Shown here: piece after piece, positions 51,530 to 62,046 of the stretch
How the letters are laid out: each line of letters begins with the position of its first letter
Numbering within the stretch: the stretch's first letter is position 1
From: Capniomyces stellatus
Taxonomy: Eukaryota > Kickxellomycota > Harpellomycetes > Harpellales > Legeriomycetaceae
Assembly (NCBI GenBank): GCA_001661515.1
Contig: LUVW01000009.1
Coordinates: 326,000 to 389,999, forward strand
Direction: 5' to 3'
DNA: 64,000 bases
Translations under genes and position numbers: made by a program
Notes under the pieces: generated by a model
The model's database searches: none
What the model saw: only the letters and a program-made list of their open reading frames with translations
What the model was told of the DNA's origin: nothing

Positions 51530-53953
51530 TTACAAAGTTTTTTTGATAAGCAATCGTTTGCAGTTAATTCCCCAGGATTTAATGATGCTCATTTTTCTAC
51601 ATTCATTGTAGTTCAATTCTGTGCCAAAAATCAGTGGATGGAAGTATACCAAAGTGTAGACCGATACTACAACAATGAACGAATATACAAAGTATCTGTA
51701 AAACTTTTGCACTCTTGAGGTCAGTATGTCTAGTGTGAGTGTTAGAGCTAGTATCGATGCCCACAATGCCGTCAAGTAGTGATGCAAGTACAACTCGCGC
51801 TCAATAAACAAAAACGGCAAGTACAAACATGCCCAGGCAATAAAGGCAAATCCTACTGTTGAAAAGTACTTTTCTTTGAAGGCACCAACATTTAATTCAA
51901 TTCCTCTTTTGCTGGAAATGTCGTTAGCAAACACCATAATGATAAAAGTGATTATCGACGCGGTGGACAGCCACCAGACAACAGGATTGCCCACCAAGTA
52001 CAAAAGATTGTGGTTGCTTTCCAGAGAAACCTCAAGTTTTTTGAGTAGGGGCCAGTGTAGCGGGTTGGATGCATACTTGGACTTTTTTTTTAGCTCTCTG
52101 TGCGCCTCAATCATCAGTTTGTGGATGTACACTATCTTTTCAAACATGCTCATTACTGGGTATGTGGATGTCTTTTGCTCCAATCCTAGTTTCTTTAGGA
52201 GTTTATTCTCAAGCGAATTCTCTGCCAACTCAATATGCCAAGTCGACATCTTTGCTTTGCTCTTACTCATGCAAAACACATTGCTATGTTCAAGTGCATA
52301 CTCTGGCAACGGTTTTCTTGAATTATAAAGCGCACAGTTCATTTCAACATGAATCAGCCTAAACTTTGTGTTTATTGCCTCGAGTTCAGACTTTGTGGTG
52401 TAACTCTCGTTATTCTCGGGAATAAACTGAACCAAAAAATTGTCGTTTATGTCACCTAGCGTTTCGTCCGATGAATAACAGCTAACCTCAAAGTTATCCT
52501 CTTCACCGTCCAGTGAAGGCACATCATGCGAGTGGAGAAACTTTTTTGTGTTGTAGTGCCTTAGCCTAATCCGGTCCTTGTGCCGCACCGGAATCAGTCT
52601 ATTTAGCACAAAACTGTTGTTTTTCCTATCATCGCTGCTGAAATCCTCAATGATCCACAGTTTGTTCGTGTCAAAGATTTTATCGACCGTAACCTGCTGC
52701 TGCAAACTACTTTTAGTGTCCTTCCATTTTAGCTCGTGCGAGTTTAAGTATCCTGTTTCCGAATGCGTGTGCTTGATAGCCACTATTGAGCCGTAGAACA
52801 CCTCTTTGTTTGACACTATTGGTACAAATCCATCCAGCGACGAAAGGAACGAGCTGCTGAGCTCAGTTTCAGACTTTATGTACTTGCTCTGTATTTTTAA
52901 ATGCAGCACAAATAATGCAATGTAAATCGCTGCCGGGATCACAAGAAAAAAAACCAACCTACAGAAAAAGCCCCTGAACCACTTTGTAAAAGTCATAGCT
53001 CTATTCTCTATTTTTTCGAACAAGTCGTAAATGTTGTACAGGCCCAAAAGAATGAACAGGAACAGCCCCGACCACTTTACGCTTATTGCGCAGCCCAAAC
53101 TCACTGCAGTAAATCCTATCCAGAACCACCAGCCTGGCGAATACTCATCTTTATCCTGTATTTTTCGAAAGATACAGAACCCCATTACTGTGCATGTTGA
53201 GAGCAGAATCAGTACGGAGTCCAAGAACACATACCTTAACTGGTAAAGAATCCCGCTCTCCAGCGTTGTAATCATTGCTCCAAACACCGCACTATCAACA
53301 GAACATCCAAGCACTCTAACTATCGCATAGGTCACAGGCGTGACTAGCGCTCCTAAAACCCCCGAAAAGTACCTCATTTTTCCCAACAGACCAATGTCGT
53401 TTCCAATAATATTTTCTAGCAGATTTAGATCCAAGCTGTCATCAAACCCTATGAGCTTCATAGCAAGCGCGTTTATCATATTCCCTAAGGGCGGGTTAAT
53501 ACAGAATGTGTAAACTCTGTCAAAGTAGCCCTTTGCATGTATCAGATTTTCCTGTTCAAACATTATTGGGTGGTTAGGCGTACTGGATATCCATGTCCTC
53601 ACCACAATAGACACCAGCGTCAGCATCACAGCTATAACCGTGTCACTAAACACCCATGTTGAGTCCAACGACATACACGGCTTCCAGAAATCTACCCCCA
53701 ACTTGTTGTCTGAGCCAGCCAGCTCTCCCTCATTTTTGACCTTTGGTTTCTCGTCAGAAATAATATTTGCTTTGTGATCATAGTCATATTTTGGTAGCTC
53801 TGTGTTTTCATATGCTTCCGTCGATGAACTGCCTTCTGAACTATCAGATAGCATGTCACTAGTTGGTGTATCTACACTAGTTCCTACCCTTGAATTTGCA
53901 TTTCTTTTTCTGGCTTTTTGATTAAAGTGGTACTCGCTTAATGTAATTGTCAT
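51530..53953 (-). CDS. Divergent protein O-mannosyltransferase-like protein, intronless
   Basis: PMT-family proteins move mannose from dolichol-phosphate to Ser/Thr in the ER. One exon of 807 aa. About 95 hydrophilic residues precede the membrane domain. N-terminal PMT block: T-P-N-H-P-I-M-F-E-Q-E-N near 125-136 and N-P-P-L-G-N near 153-158. LRYVFLDSVLILL, GCAISVKWSGLFLF, three MIR-type repeats (for example KFLHSHDVP), NPLHWPLL, LVGNPVVWW and ERELYLHHYLTALW follow, as in PMTs. In the active family these first motifs read V-F-D-E-x-H-F and D-V-H-P-P-L-G-K, with the Asp-Glu pair catalytic. Here Asp-Glu is Glu-Gln and the His is Asn, so mannosyltransfer is doubtful. It lies directly downstream of another PMT-like gene. 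Confidence 0.88.
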   Translation of the reverse strand: MTITLSEYHFNQKARKRNANSRVGTSVDTPTSDMLSDSSEGSSSTEAYENTELPKYDYDHKANIISDEKPKVKNEGELAGSDNKLGVDFWKPCMSLDSTWVFSDTVIAVMLTLVSIVVRTWISSTPNHPIMFEQENLIHAKGYFDRVYTFCINPPLGNMINALAMKLIGFDDSLDLNLLENIIGNDIGLLGKMRYFSGVLGALVTPVTYAIVRVLGCSVDSAVFGAMITTLESGILYQLRYVFLDSVLILLSTCTVMGFCIFRKIQDKDEYSPGWWFWIGFTAVSLGCAISVKWSGLFLFILLGLYNIYDLFEKIENRAMTFTKWFRGFFCRLVFFLVIPAAIYIALFVLHLKIQSKYIKSETELSSSFLSSLDGFVPIVSNKEVFYGSIVAIKHTHSETGYLNSHELKWKDTKSSLQQQVTVDKIFDTNKLWIIEDFSSDDRKNNSFVLNRLIPVRHKDRIRLRHYNTKKFLHSHDVPSLDGEEDNFEVSCYSSDETLGDINDNFLVQFIPENNESYTTKSELEAINTKFRLIHVEMNCALYNSRKPLPEYALEHSNVFCMSKSKAKMSTWHIELAENSLENKLLKKLGLEQKTSTYPVMSMFEKIVYIHKLMIEAHRELKKKSKYASNPLHWPLLKKLEVSLESNHNLLYLVGNPVVWWLSTASIITFIIMVFANDISSKRGIELNVGAFKEKYFSTVGFAFIAWACLYLPFLFIERELYLHHYLTALWASILALTLTLDILTSRVQKFYRYFVYSFIVVVSVYTLVYFHPLIFGTELNYNECRKMSIIKSWGINCKRLLIKKTL

Positions 53954-54880
53954 TATTATTCCAGTTTACATACAGTATGTACAGACAAGTATTTCCTCCT
54001 CTCTTTCTTTTCTTTTGCCCGTCACTTTGCTTTATATCCCTTAATCGGCTTCTAGGTGCTAGGCTGATATATAAACGCCAATACTTGCTAATGCGAGTAA
54101 TCAAATAAATTATAAATCTATAATGTGAATTAAATATCAAATATACAGTTGAGAAAGAAATACACATTTTTGCTCTGGTAAAACCAAGGTTTTAAAGGTC
54201 AAAAATTAATATACTAATAAATAAAGTGTGTCAAAACTGGGTATATCAATAGTAAAAATAAATAAAATAAGGCCATAAGTCCAACTCCCGCTAAACTATT
54301 TGCCTGCAAACAAGTAAATTGATTTTCAAAATATTCCAGTGTCGTAAATTGCACGTTACTAACGTTAGATCTATGGTCAGGATTTTTTTTTTATATGCGG
54401 TTAGGATATTTAATTGAGCGTATTGGTATTTGGTTTAATTGTAAATTGAAAATAACTTTCACTATTACAGACCATTTATTATAGGTCCAATCAATTCCAG
54501 GATGCCTGGACTAGCCCACTCCACATTTCTCACTCGATATACTTGGCCATTTTGCACTGGCAGCACACACTTGACTAACTGGTAAGCATAAAAGCTCTGG
54601 AAAACCCCCACTTATAAAAAGCAAGTGCCAGTTGAATAAACGAATAGACGGCTTGAGTTGATTTTGAATGAGATAACAGTACACGTTTGAGTAACCTTTC
54701 TGTGCTGCTCAAGTGCAGCAAGACTTATTCCAACAGTCAGTTCACATGCTTTATAGGCGAAAAATTTATTGTTTAAAAGTAAAAGTATTCAAGATAGTTG
54801 ATGCAAGTATTAAATCTATTTAAGATTCAGTACGTAACTTCAATAATAAATATAAAGAGCGGGGTTGTGGTTCATTCGCA
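53954..54880. other. Intergenic between two PMT-like genes
   Basis: 927 bp, AT-rich. An open stretch at 53922-54167 minus overlaps the first gene's start and has no features. No gene seen. Confidence 0.55.
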
Positions 54881-57800
54881 TCACAGCATTCTTCTGCATG
54901 GGATATCCCAGCTCTTGATGTAGGAGACACTGTTGCATCGGTGGTTGGTTATCGTTTCTCCGTACATAAACGGCATCAGAATCCATGTATTCCAAGCTAT
55001 TACAGATCCGAGACACACAATCAGAATGCTCCTAGGCAAGCTTGAAAAACGTTTTGTCAGAAAGTCAAGAAATGCGGCGGAGGACAGTATCCCAAACCAC
55101 AACGCTGTCGAATAGCTTTGTAAAAACACCTCTCGTTTGAATGGCACATACATAACCCAGTGCAGAACCCATCCAATACCAAAGAAAAATTTATAGTTGT
55201 CTGTGTAGTCATCAACGCATTTCGTCGAGATTGAGCCGCCTATTGATTATATTTTTTTATATATTTTTTTTTTACCAACACAAGTCATCTTGTTAACCAA
55301 CTATACACGCATGAACAAGAAACTTCAGGTGTAGATGGTAAGTAATAGCTAACTTACCTTTAGAATCAATTCTATTTTTGCCGAAACTGAGCAAGTACCT
55401 CGAGACTTTGTTGTAGCTAAACAGTGCAATCGAGAGTGCACTAAGTAGCGTTGTTAGCCAGTGGATACTCATGTTTGGCACTATCATCATAATGCCGTTG
55501 TTTTCAGGCCGTGCCCACATTGGAACGGCTCTAGCCTTTGCCGTAGGCCAGTTGTATGCCTTTGATGATTTCTCGTGGCCAGTAGAATCAACAGGTGCCC
55601 ACTTTGCAATGCTTTTCAGCGTCATCACCAATTTCTCAGCAAGCGACATTGGTACAATTCTGCTTACAAACTTGGACTTTGATTCCGATTCTGGGTCGTT
55701 TTTTTTTTGTTTGAAAAATAAAAGTAAAGCATTAGAACATACATATACTTTTTTTAAAAAATATAAATATATATTTAACTTGGTAAATAAGCTATTTATG
55801 TTGCGCTGGGCTAAATTAATAACCAGGCGATGGCTTTAGATGCCACGCAATTAAATATGGTTGTTACCAACAGAAACTTACCGTTGTTGACTTTGTGGTG
55901 AACTATTCTGAACTCCAACGCTTTTTCCTTTCGGTTGCAATAAGCAACAATCACACCAAAGATGTTAACGTTATCCAGATAGCAGTTGTACTTTTCGTTA
56001 TACAGATAAAAGTAGGTGTTATAGCTTGTTAGCTGCAATTTATTTTCTGACAGACTTGGGTCTAGTCTGCTAATTACAATCTTCCACTTTATTCCGCCCA
56101 GATCTCCAATCTTATCTGGCTTAGTCCTGCGGTGGCAAGTATTTAGCCACAAACAATAGCAATTTAATAGATTGATGTTAGCGATGGCAATTGGTGTATG
56201 GATATACCGCGAGTCCGGGCTTATTAAAACGCAACTAAAGGAAAAAAAACGTCAAATACTTGCATGATATCTCCATATTTCTTGTCTTGTAGCCCAGGGG
56301 TGAGTTGCTCAATAGCCTCCATATACTCGCTTGTCAACACGTGCTTCAAGTAAACATCCGAACCATCTTTTATCGGTTCTGCCTTTAAGCTTGAGTCAGT
56401 GCTGACAAGCTCCCAAGTCGGGTTGTATTTTTTATCATTTTGTATCCAAACCCTTTGACCTACAGTAAGCAAATGATGTACATCACCGGTATTAACTAAA
56501 ATGTATGCGCTGCGTAGGCAAGTTTTTTGACTCTCGGTTAGACATGGGGACTATATTATCAAAATACCGTGTTCTCCATACCTCTTTTCACTGGGGAGTT
56601 TTCGTCTTGCTTGTATGAAACTAGGTAGCCTGCGTACATGTTGGTTGAAACAAGTGTGACATGAGAACCAAACTCGATGTCTACAATATAGTTGGTGCAT
56701 ACAATACTCAGCATGTTAAATTAACCAACCTAAGTTGCAACTACATCACTACATTTGATAGGTTGCATTAGACACACCAAAGCTCGCAGATGACGTGTTA
56801 AAGATGTTAACTAAATTACCTCGAGGAATTGGTTGATAAAAGTCCTTGTTTGACTGGTTTTTTCTAAAAGACATTTCAAATTCTGGAGAATGCATGTAGT
56901 CATCCACCCCAGGCTCTGTCAGCACTTTTACGTGAGTAAAAACTGTAGCTGCCAAAGATGCCAGCGAAATGGCCCATAAAAGTCGAATCGATTTTATAAT
57001 CCTGTTTTTTGGCAAGTCCTGGGCCAGCTGCTAACACGTGTAATTATTTAAAAAGTTGGTACATTGCATAGCCATAAAGAAAAATAAAAGCCAAAGTTTT
57101 ACTATTTTTAGTAATTGCTGATCTGTACTAAAATTGAATTTACTAACATTGGCGGGCTTGTCGTTGCTATAACTGGACTCTCTGGGACAAGACTCTATTT
57201 CACAGTTGTTGGCGCGCCTTATACTCACAATATAGCCATCATATGTTATATATACCAGGGTAATCAGTGTAGAAAGCTGCGAGCTAAATACGATCAAGTC
57301 ATAAGCGTTAAGAGGTAATGATAACAGTAAATCAAACCAGGAAACCATGTCAGATTTCTAGTTGTAGGACTGGAATTGTCAAAAATGTATTAAATACACG
57401 GCGAATTACCTGATGCCAGCCGCAAGACTTAGAGAACAAAGCGTAAAGGATGTCGAGCTATTATAAACACGATTAATAAGACAGTTACACTTGGGGCTGG
57501 ATCAACATGTAGACACAAGATCCAGTTTCTACAATGCCTACCTAAACTTGTTACGGAGCGCTAAGCCATTTCTTAAATCGATCCACGAAAATGTCGCAAC
57601 CGAGGTTAAAAGCAGAGCAAAGGCTTCAGATGCCATGTTCCTTGATGTTGTTACCAGTATAGTATCTATACAATATCAACCAATCAAAACTTATCAATGC
57701 CAACAATCTCTAAATAAGCAGATGGATGAATACATTGATGGGTTGGGAATGGAATATGGGATAGGGGGAGTATCCGTGGTATCATTAATACAAAATCTTA

Positions 57801-58759
57801 CCAACTGCAACGCAAAAGGCTCCAAAGGCGGAAAATTTCATAGAGACACCCACTTTCTTTAGAAGAAAATAGGTCAAAAAAACGGTAAAGCAGCCGAAAG
57901 CAGAGTTGATCAGTCTCAAGGCTACGTACGGAAAGTCTTTTGGTATATCTCTAGTTAAAGTTTATAATAATACGTATATCTAGTTCAGCTTATGATTGAA
58001 TAGTGTTCGTATTCGTAAGGAAATAGTGTGGCATTATTCGGACTGGCTCGAGTATAATAAAGCTTGGTGCATTTTCGATTTTAATAAATGTATAAATAAA
58101 CCATTACAGTCCGATCTGTGTTGTGCTCAAAGAGCCCGAGTAGCCGAGACGGGCAGCAATAGAGGCCTGGATCATGGTAAAAAATTGAGGGATAATGTTA
58201 AAGTAGTGTATTTTATTGATGTACTTTCCAACATTCGTTATAACATGGACCTCGTCAAATCTATATTTTTTTAGATGCGTGTAAATTAATGAATGTAAAC
58301 ACGTATCTGGTAAAACACTATAAAGTGGATGTTTATTGTGGTAGAAAATAAATAGACAAAAGTCAGCCTGAGAAGCGCAAAATTTAGACTCTGTAAAGTC
58401 CGAATGAATAGCAATGGTTAAAATGGAGTACTAGTTAAATAAAACACTTACATCAATCCGTCTGGAAAAGAAATGTTGCGTATTCTTAAAAAGTAACAAA
58501 TCAGGGCTAAAAACAAAGTTACCGAGCAGTCAACCCCGTTTATTGAGCGCATTAAGCGTCCAGAACCATTTTTTGAAAGCGAGGACAAGTCCACCAGTGT
58601 TTTTTTGCTTGCTGTGCTTTTGTAGTTCTTGTCTTTTAATTTTTTCAACAAGCCGTCGCCACCACCGTGCTTTAAGTCACAGTTTTTGCCGTTGGCGTTT
58701 CTTTGACGCAACGAGGATTTGGGGTTTGAGTCTGATTTTGAGTTTTTCGAGTTAACCAT
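54881..58759 (-). CDS. Second divergent PMT-like protein, intron-rich
   Basis: Start ATG 58759; about 13-14 exons. Firm exons include 58452-58759, 58108-58260, 57802-57950, 57542-57665, 57410-57457 and the last, 54881 to about 55245. The intron 1 join restores I-F-D-E-V-H, the PMT catalytic Asp-Glu motif. The next conserved block, normally HPPLGK, reads N-I-I-P-Q-F-F. Then come D-F-P-Y-V-A-L-R, T-T-S-R-N-M-A-S-E-A, DDYMHSPEFEMSF, MIR segments (F-G-S-H-V-T-L-V; QRVWIQNDKKYNPTWEL), SLAEKLVMTLKSIAKW and WVLHWVMYVPFKREVFLQSY. The last corresponds to the HYLPF...F.HHY end of PMTs. The exon near 57120-57350 is not settled, so a frame break there is possible. Whether it is an active enzyme, a partner subunit or a decaying copy is unknown. 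Confidence 0.78.
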
Positions 58760-59505
58760 TGCCGATAAAATCAAGAATATTCTGATATCAAGTAAAACTG
58801 AGTTCAATTTCAGCGATATAAACTAACAATACAACTTTGATGCGCCAGTCCAGATCTTGGCAATACTAATAAAGGAGAAAGGTAAAAAGTAAAAAGTAAA
58901 AGCTAGAAATTATCAGTTTTAATACACAGTACCGACACAAGATGCGCTTTACACAAAGCTTATGTTATAACAGTTGTTTCCAACAAGCATCAGGCAATGT
59001 GCCAGTTAAATTATACATTAAATATATACTTTTAATATAAACTTTTAAAAAACGACTTGATGATTGGAATAAACGTGGTTTTCATCACCAGAGCTTATTA
59101 AACTTTGCACAAATTAATTAAAACAGTTATAGTATATCCAACTATATCCAATACCAGTTGCGCCAAATGCGGAGCTGACCTTTAAATACTACAGGCACAA
59201 CTGAGCCACAATTGGCTGATTTTTGTGGACCAAAGTTTGGCGTAAAAAGTTTGAGATAAACTTGGTGCATTTCCAACCCAAACTCCGCATTCTGCAAGAT
59301 AAATCGCAAGCCATTAGCGGAGACATCAGTTGCTGTCGATTTGCAAATGCACCCAGGTCAGGTGTAAATACTCGGTTTTTAGTTTTTTTTTATTAGAAAA
59401 AAATGGCTTAATTCAGAGCGGAAAAACAAAATAAAAAGATATGAAAGTAAGTCAACAGAAATGATTGTAGTACGTAAAAGAAAAAACTATTCAAAAGACG
59501 ATGAA
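58760..59505. other. Intergenic
   Basis: 746 bp between the PMT-like start and the HIS6 stop. AT-rich with an AAAAAGTAAAAAGTAAAA-type patch near 58882. No gene seen. Confidence 0.55.
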
Positions 59506-61599
59506 TCAGATCTCTCTGTTATTCCATTCGACACAGTCATCAAACTTTATGAGTTTGCCACCAAAAATATCCAATGCGCTACGATACCCCAAGGAAATGA
59601 ATATGAAAGATAAATAGAAACATTTAGCTTATTATTGTGGTTAAAGTTGGCAGAATCGCGGATGTGCCCAATCGATTGGCTCAAGAACAGTTTGAGAAAA
59701 AGAACGGTTGAGTTTATGTTGCTAACACTTTACCTTCCTATTGTCAAGTCTACTTTACCACATGATAAGTACTGGACTTTCTCAAGGTCCTTGATGTCTA
59801 CAACGATACAATGTTAAAAGAAGTCAGCGTTACTAAAAGCTTGTATGGTTGCTGCTATGTTAAAAATAACTGTTTTTTACCTGACGCACCGCCCGCGTAT
59901 GTTGTTGGAATATTGACCCATTCGCCTAGCCCTAAAACAATAATTAAATATATAAATAAAAGATTTAAGCAAAAAAAATAAAAACAAAATGGTAATAACA
60001 ACAATAAATGCACAGTATAAGAACTGACATAAAGAGAAAAGCGTTGCTAAAGGGCTTTTAAAAAAAACCACAGACATTTAGTAAAATCAATCGTATTGGT
60101 TTTATTTACGCCGAACAAGGTCTTCATCAATTCCGTTGCACAAACCCTCCACATCCGCAGCATGAACTAAGAACTCGCTATAAAATATATACAAACCAAA
60201 GTACAGTTATAGTCCAAAGTACAGTTATAGCCTAAAGTACAGTTATAGCCTAAAGTACGGTTATAGTCCAAAGTACGTTTATAATACAAACCAAAATCAT
60301 TTCGAAAATCAAAAGGAAATAAAGAAGGAAATGTGGGCTACAGCAATTTTGGATAACAATTACCTGCAGTAATCCGACAACATGTCCAGCGACTCTGTGT
60401 GGTAGTGTCAAAATGTTTGGCATAGATTATTTTTTCAATTAGATATGATTTGGTTCACTATTTACCAATATGACAAAGTAATCTTCCAAGTCTAGGAAAC
60501 TGATATTATAGCATTATACTACCTTTGGTAACTCTGAGATCAGTATTATCTTGCCACTTGTTCATAGCAACAACCCAGCCCTCCTCATCTCGTCTACAAC
60601 TAGCAAAACATACTCGGAAATCAAACTACTGCCACATTATCGCCACAGACTTGGCCAATGCGTCCAAAAATAAAGCGTAAATAGGTTAATATAGCTGTAA
60701 AGTACCTGACATCGACAACCAGATTTTCTCTCCCGATCTTTTGGCTCAAATCGACAAGTCTATCCTTTGAAAATTTTTTGTCTGGGAAAAGCCAGCTTGT
60801 CACAATAACCTTAAAAGCAATAGTGGTATTACGAATATTAATTCAAATCAACTCAACTCAAAACAAACCAAATTGGAGTGAAACGAACCAACTAATGACT
60901 AATTGCATAAATACAACACAGATGTTCATTGTACCTTTCCAGCACCCTTTTCTAACCAATACTGGGCATTATCTATTGTAATACCACCACCAACTTGCAA
61001 GCCACCTAAATTTAGCATATAGGATACACATAGGCTGGATTTAAGTCTTCAACTTGGTTCGACTACAACTCGACTACAACTCGATCAGATTAAACACGAG
61101 TGTAATTGTGAGTATAACTGTGTCAATGTGGAGTAAATAGAAAAAAAAAGTGCAGAGCAGAAATTGGCACGTTTGCTAGTAAAGTACACTAGACAATCAA
61201 ATACCTGGCCATTTTTCGATTGCCTCTATTGCCGCAGTGTCGTTATTAGGCCCCAGCTTAATCAAATGGCCTCCATTTAGTTTGTGACGCAAATACAGTT
61301 CAGAGTAATACGATGAAGACTCTCTATTTGATACAAGTAGGCAGCGGCAAGATTTGAGCGTTAAACATACGTTCTAAATACCAAAAGAGACTGATATACA
61401 TATTAGACGGGAATTGCCAATATTTTTTTATTGCACCAAAGTGAGATTTTAAGACAAAATAACAAGAGCTGAATTACTTGGCAACAAAGTTGGTCTTTAA
61501 GGAGCTGTCGGTGTCGGTAAGTGTACCGCCTACAATCTGCTTGACTTGTCCGTCGTGGAGATCGATACAAGGCCTGAATTTTGTTTTTTGCACAGACAT
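59506..61599 (-). CDS. HIS6: ProFAR isomerase of histidine biosynthesis
   Basis: Phosphoribosyl-formimino-AICAR-phosphate isomerase, the fourth step of histidine synthesis, a TIM-barrel enzyme. Ten exons: 61478-61599, 61205-61323, 60935-61005, 60706-60809, 60523-60599, 60364-60394, 60110-60177, 59881-59931, 59734-59797 and 59506-59578, giving 259 aa; all phases agree. Key blocks are [20 protein letters not shown] (catalytic Asp), [74 protein letters not shown] and V-E-W-N at the end. The gene shows how intron-dense this genome is. The intron between exons 6 and 7 holds an 18-bp tandem repeat. It is divergently arranged with RPAP1. Confidence 0.97.
60198..60283. repeat. 18-bp tandem repeat inside a HIS6 intron
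   Basis: The unit AAAGTACAGTTATAGYCY is repeated nearly five times with few changes, between HIS6 exons 6 (60364-60394) and 7 (60110-60177). Confidence 0.93.
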
Positions 61600-62046
61600 G
61601 TTTGATTGTTGTGGTTATGTTTTTATGTTAGCTTCAGGATATTAATGCTGTAATTCAAACCACACGCGCTGCTAAAGATATAGTACTGACAGACTCAATG
61701 TAGAGTGTTGGTGTCTTTTAACGAGAGTGGGTGAATGTAGGTGATTTAAAATAGAAAGAACAGGTTTTGTTGAAATTTAGTATGTGGAAGAAAAAAAATA
61801 ACACAATTAAAATGAAAAAAGGTAAATTGAGCAATGATAACTGGCTGACCGAATTTTGATATTAATTGGTGGTAAAATTGGGTAAAGAAATTTGAATTGT
61901 GAAATTAAAAATCAAAAAGAAATTTAACAACTTTTAAAGCGCAAAATCAAAAACAAATAAATTCAATCTTCGTTATTGCAAATTCCGAAAGTGAAAAATC
62001 GACGGAGTAAAGCTAAGGAAGATAACAACAGAATCAAACATTAGTG
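61600..62046. promoter_or_regulatory. Divergent promoter region of HIS6 and RPAP1
   Basis: 447 bp separate the two start codons. AT-rich with A/T runs. I see no clear TGACTCA Gcn4-type site or TATA box that could be assigned with confidence. Confidence 0.5.

Noticed and set aside
59461..59613. 50-aa plus-strand ORF beginning MIVVRKRKNYS
   Set aside because: Antisense to the last exon of HIS6 and its flank. The HIS6 reading is strongly conserved.
60198..60283. CRISPR-like array
   Set aside because: Units are directly abutting with no spacers, and this is nuclear fungal intron sequence.
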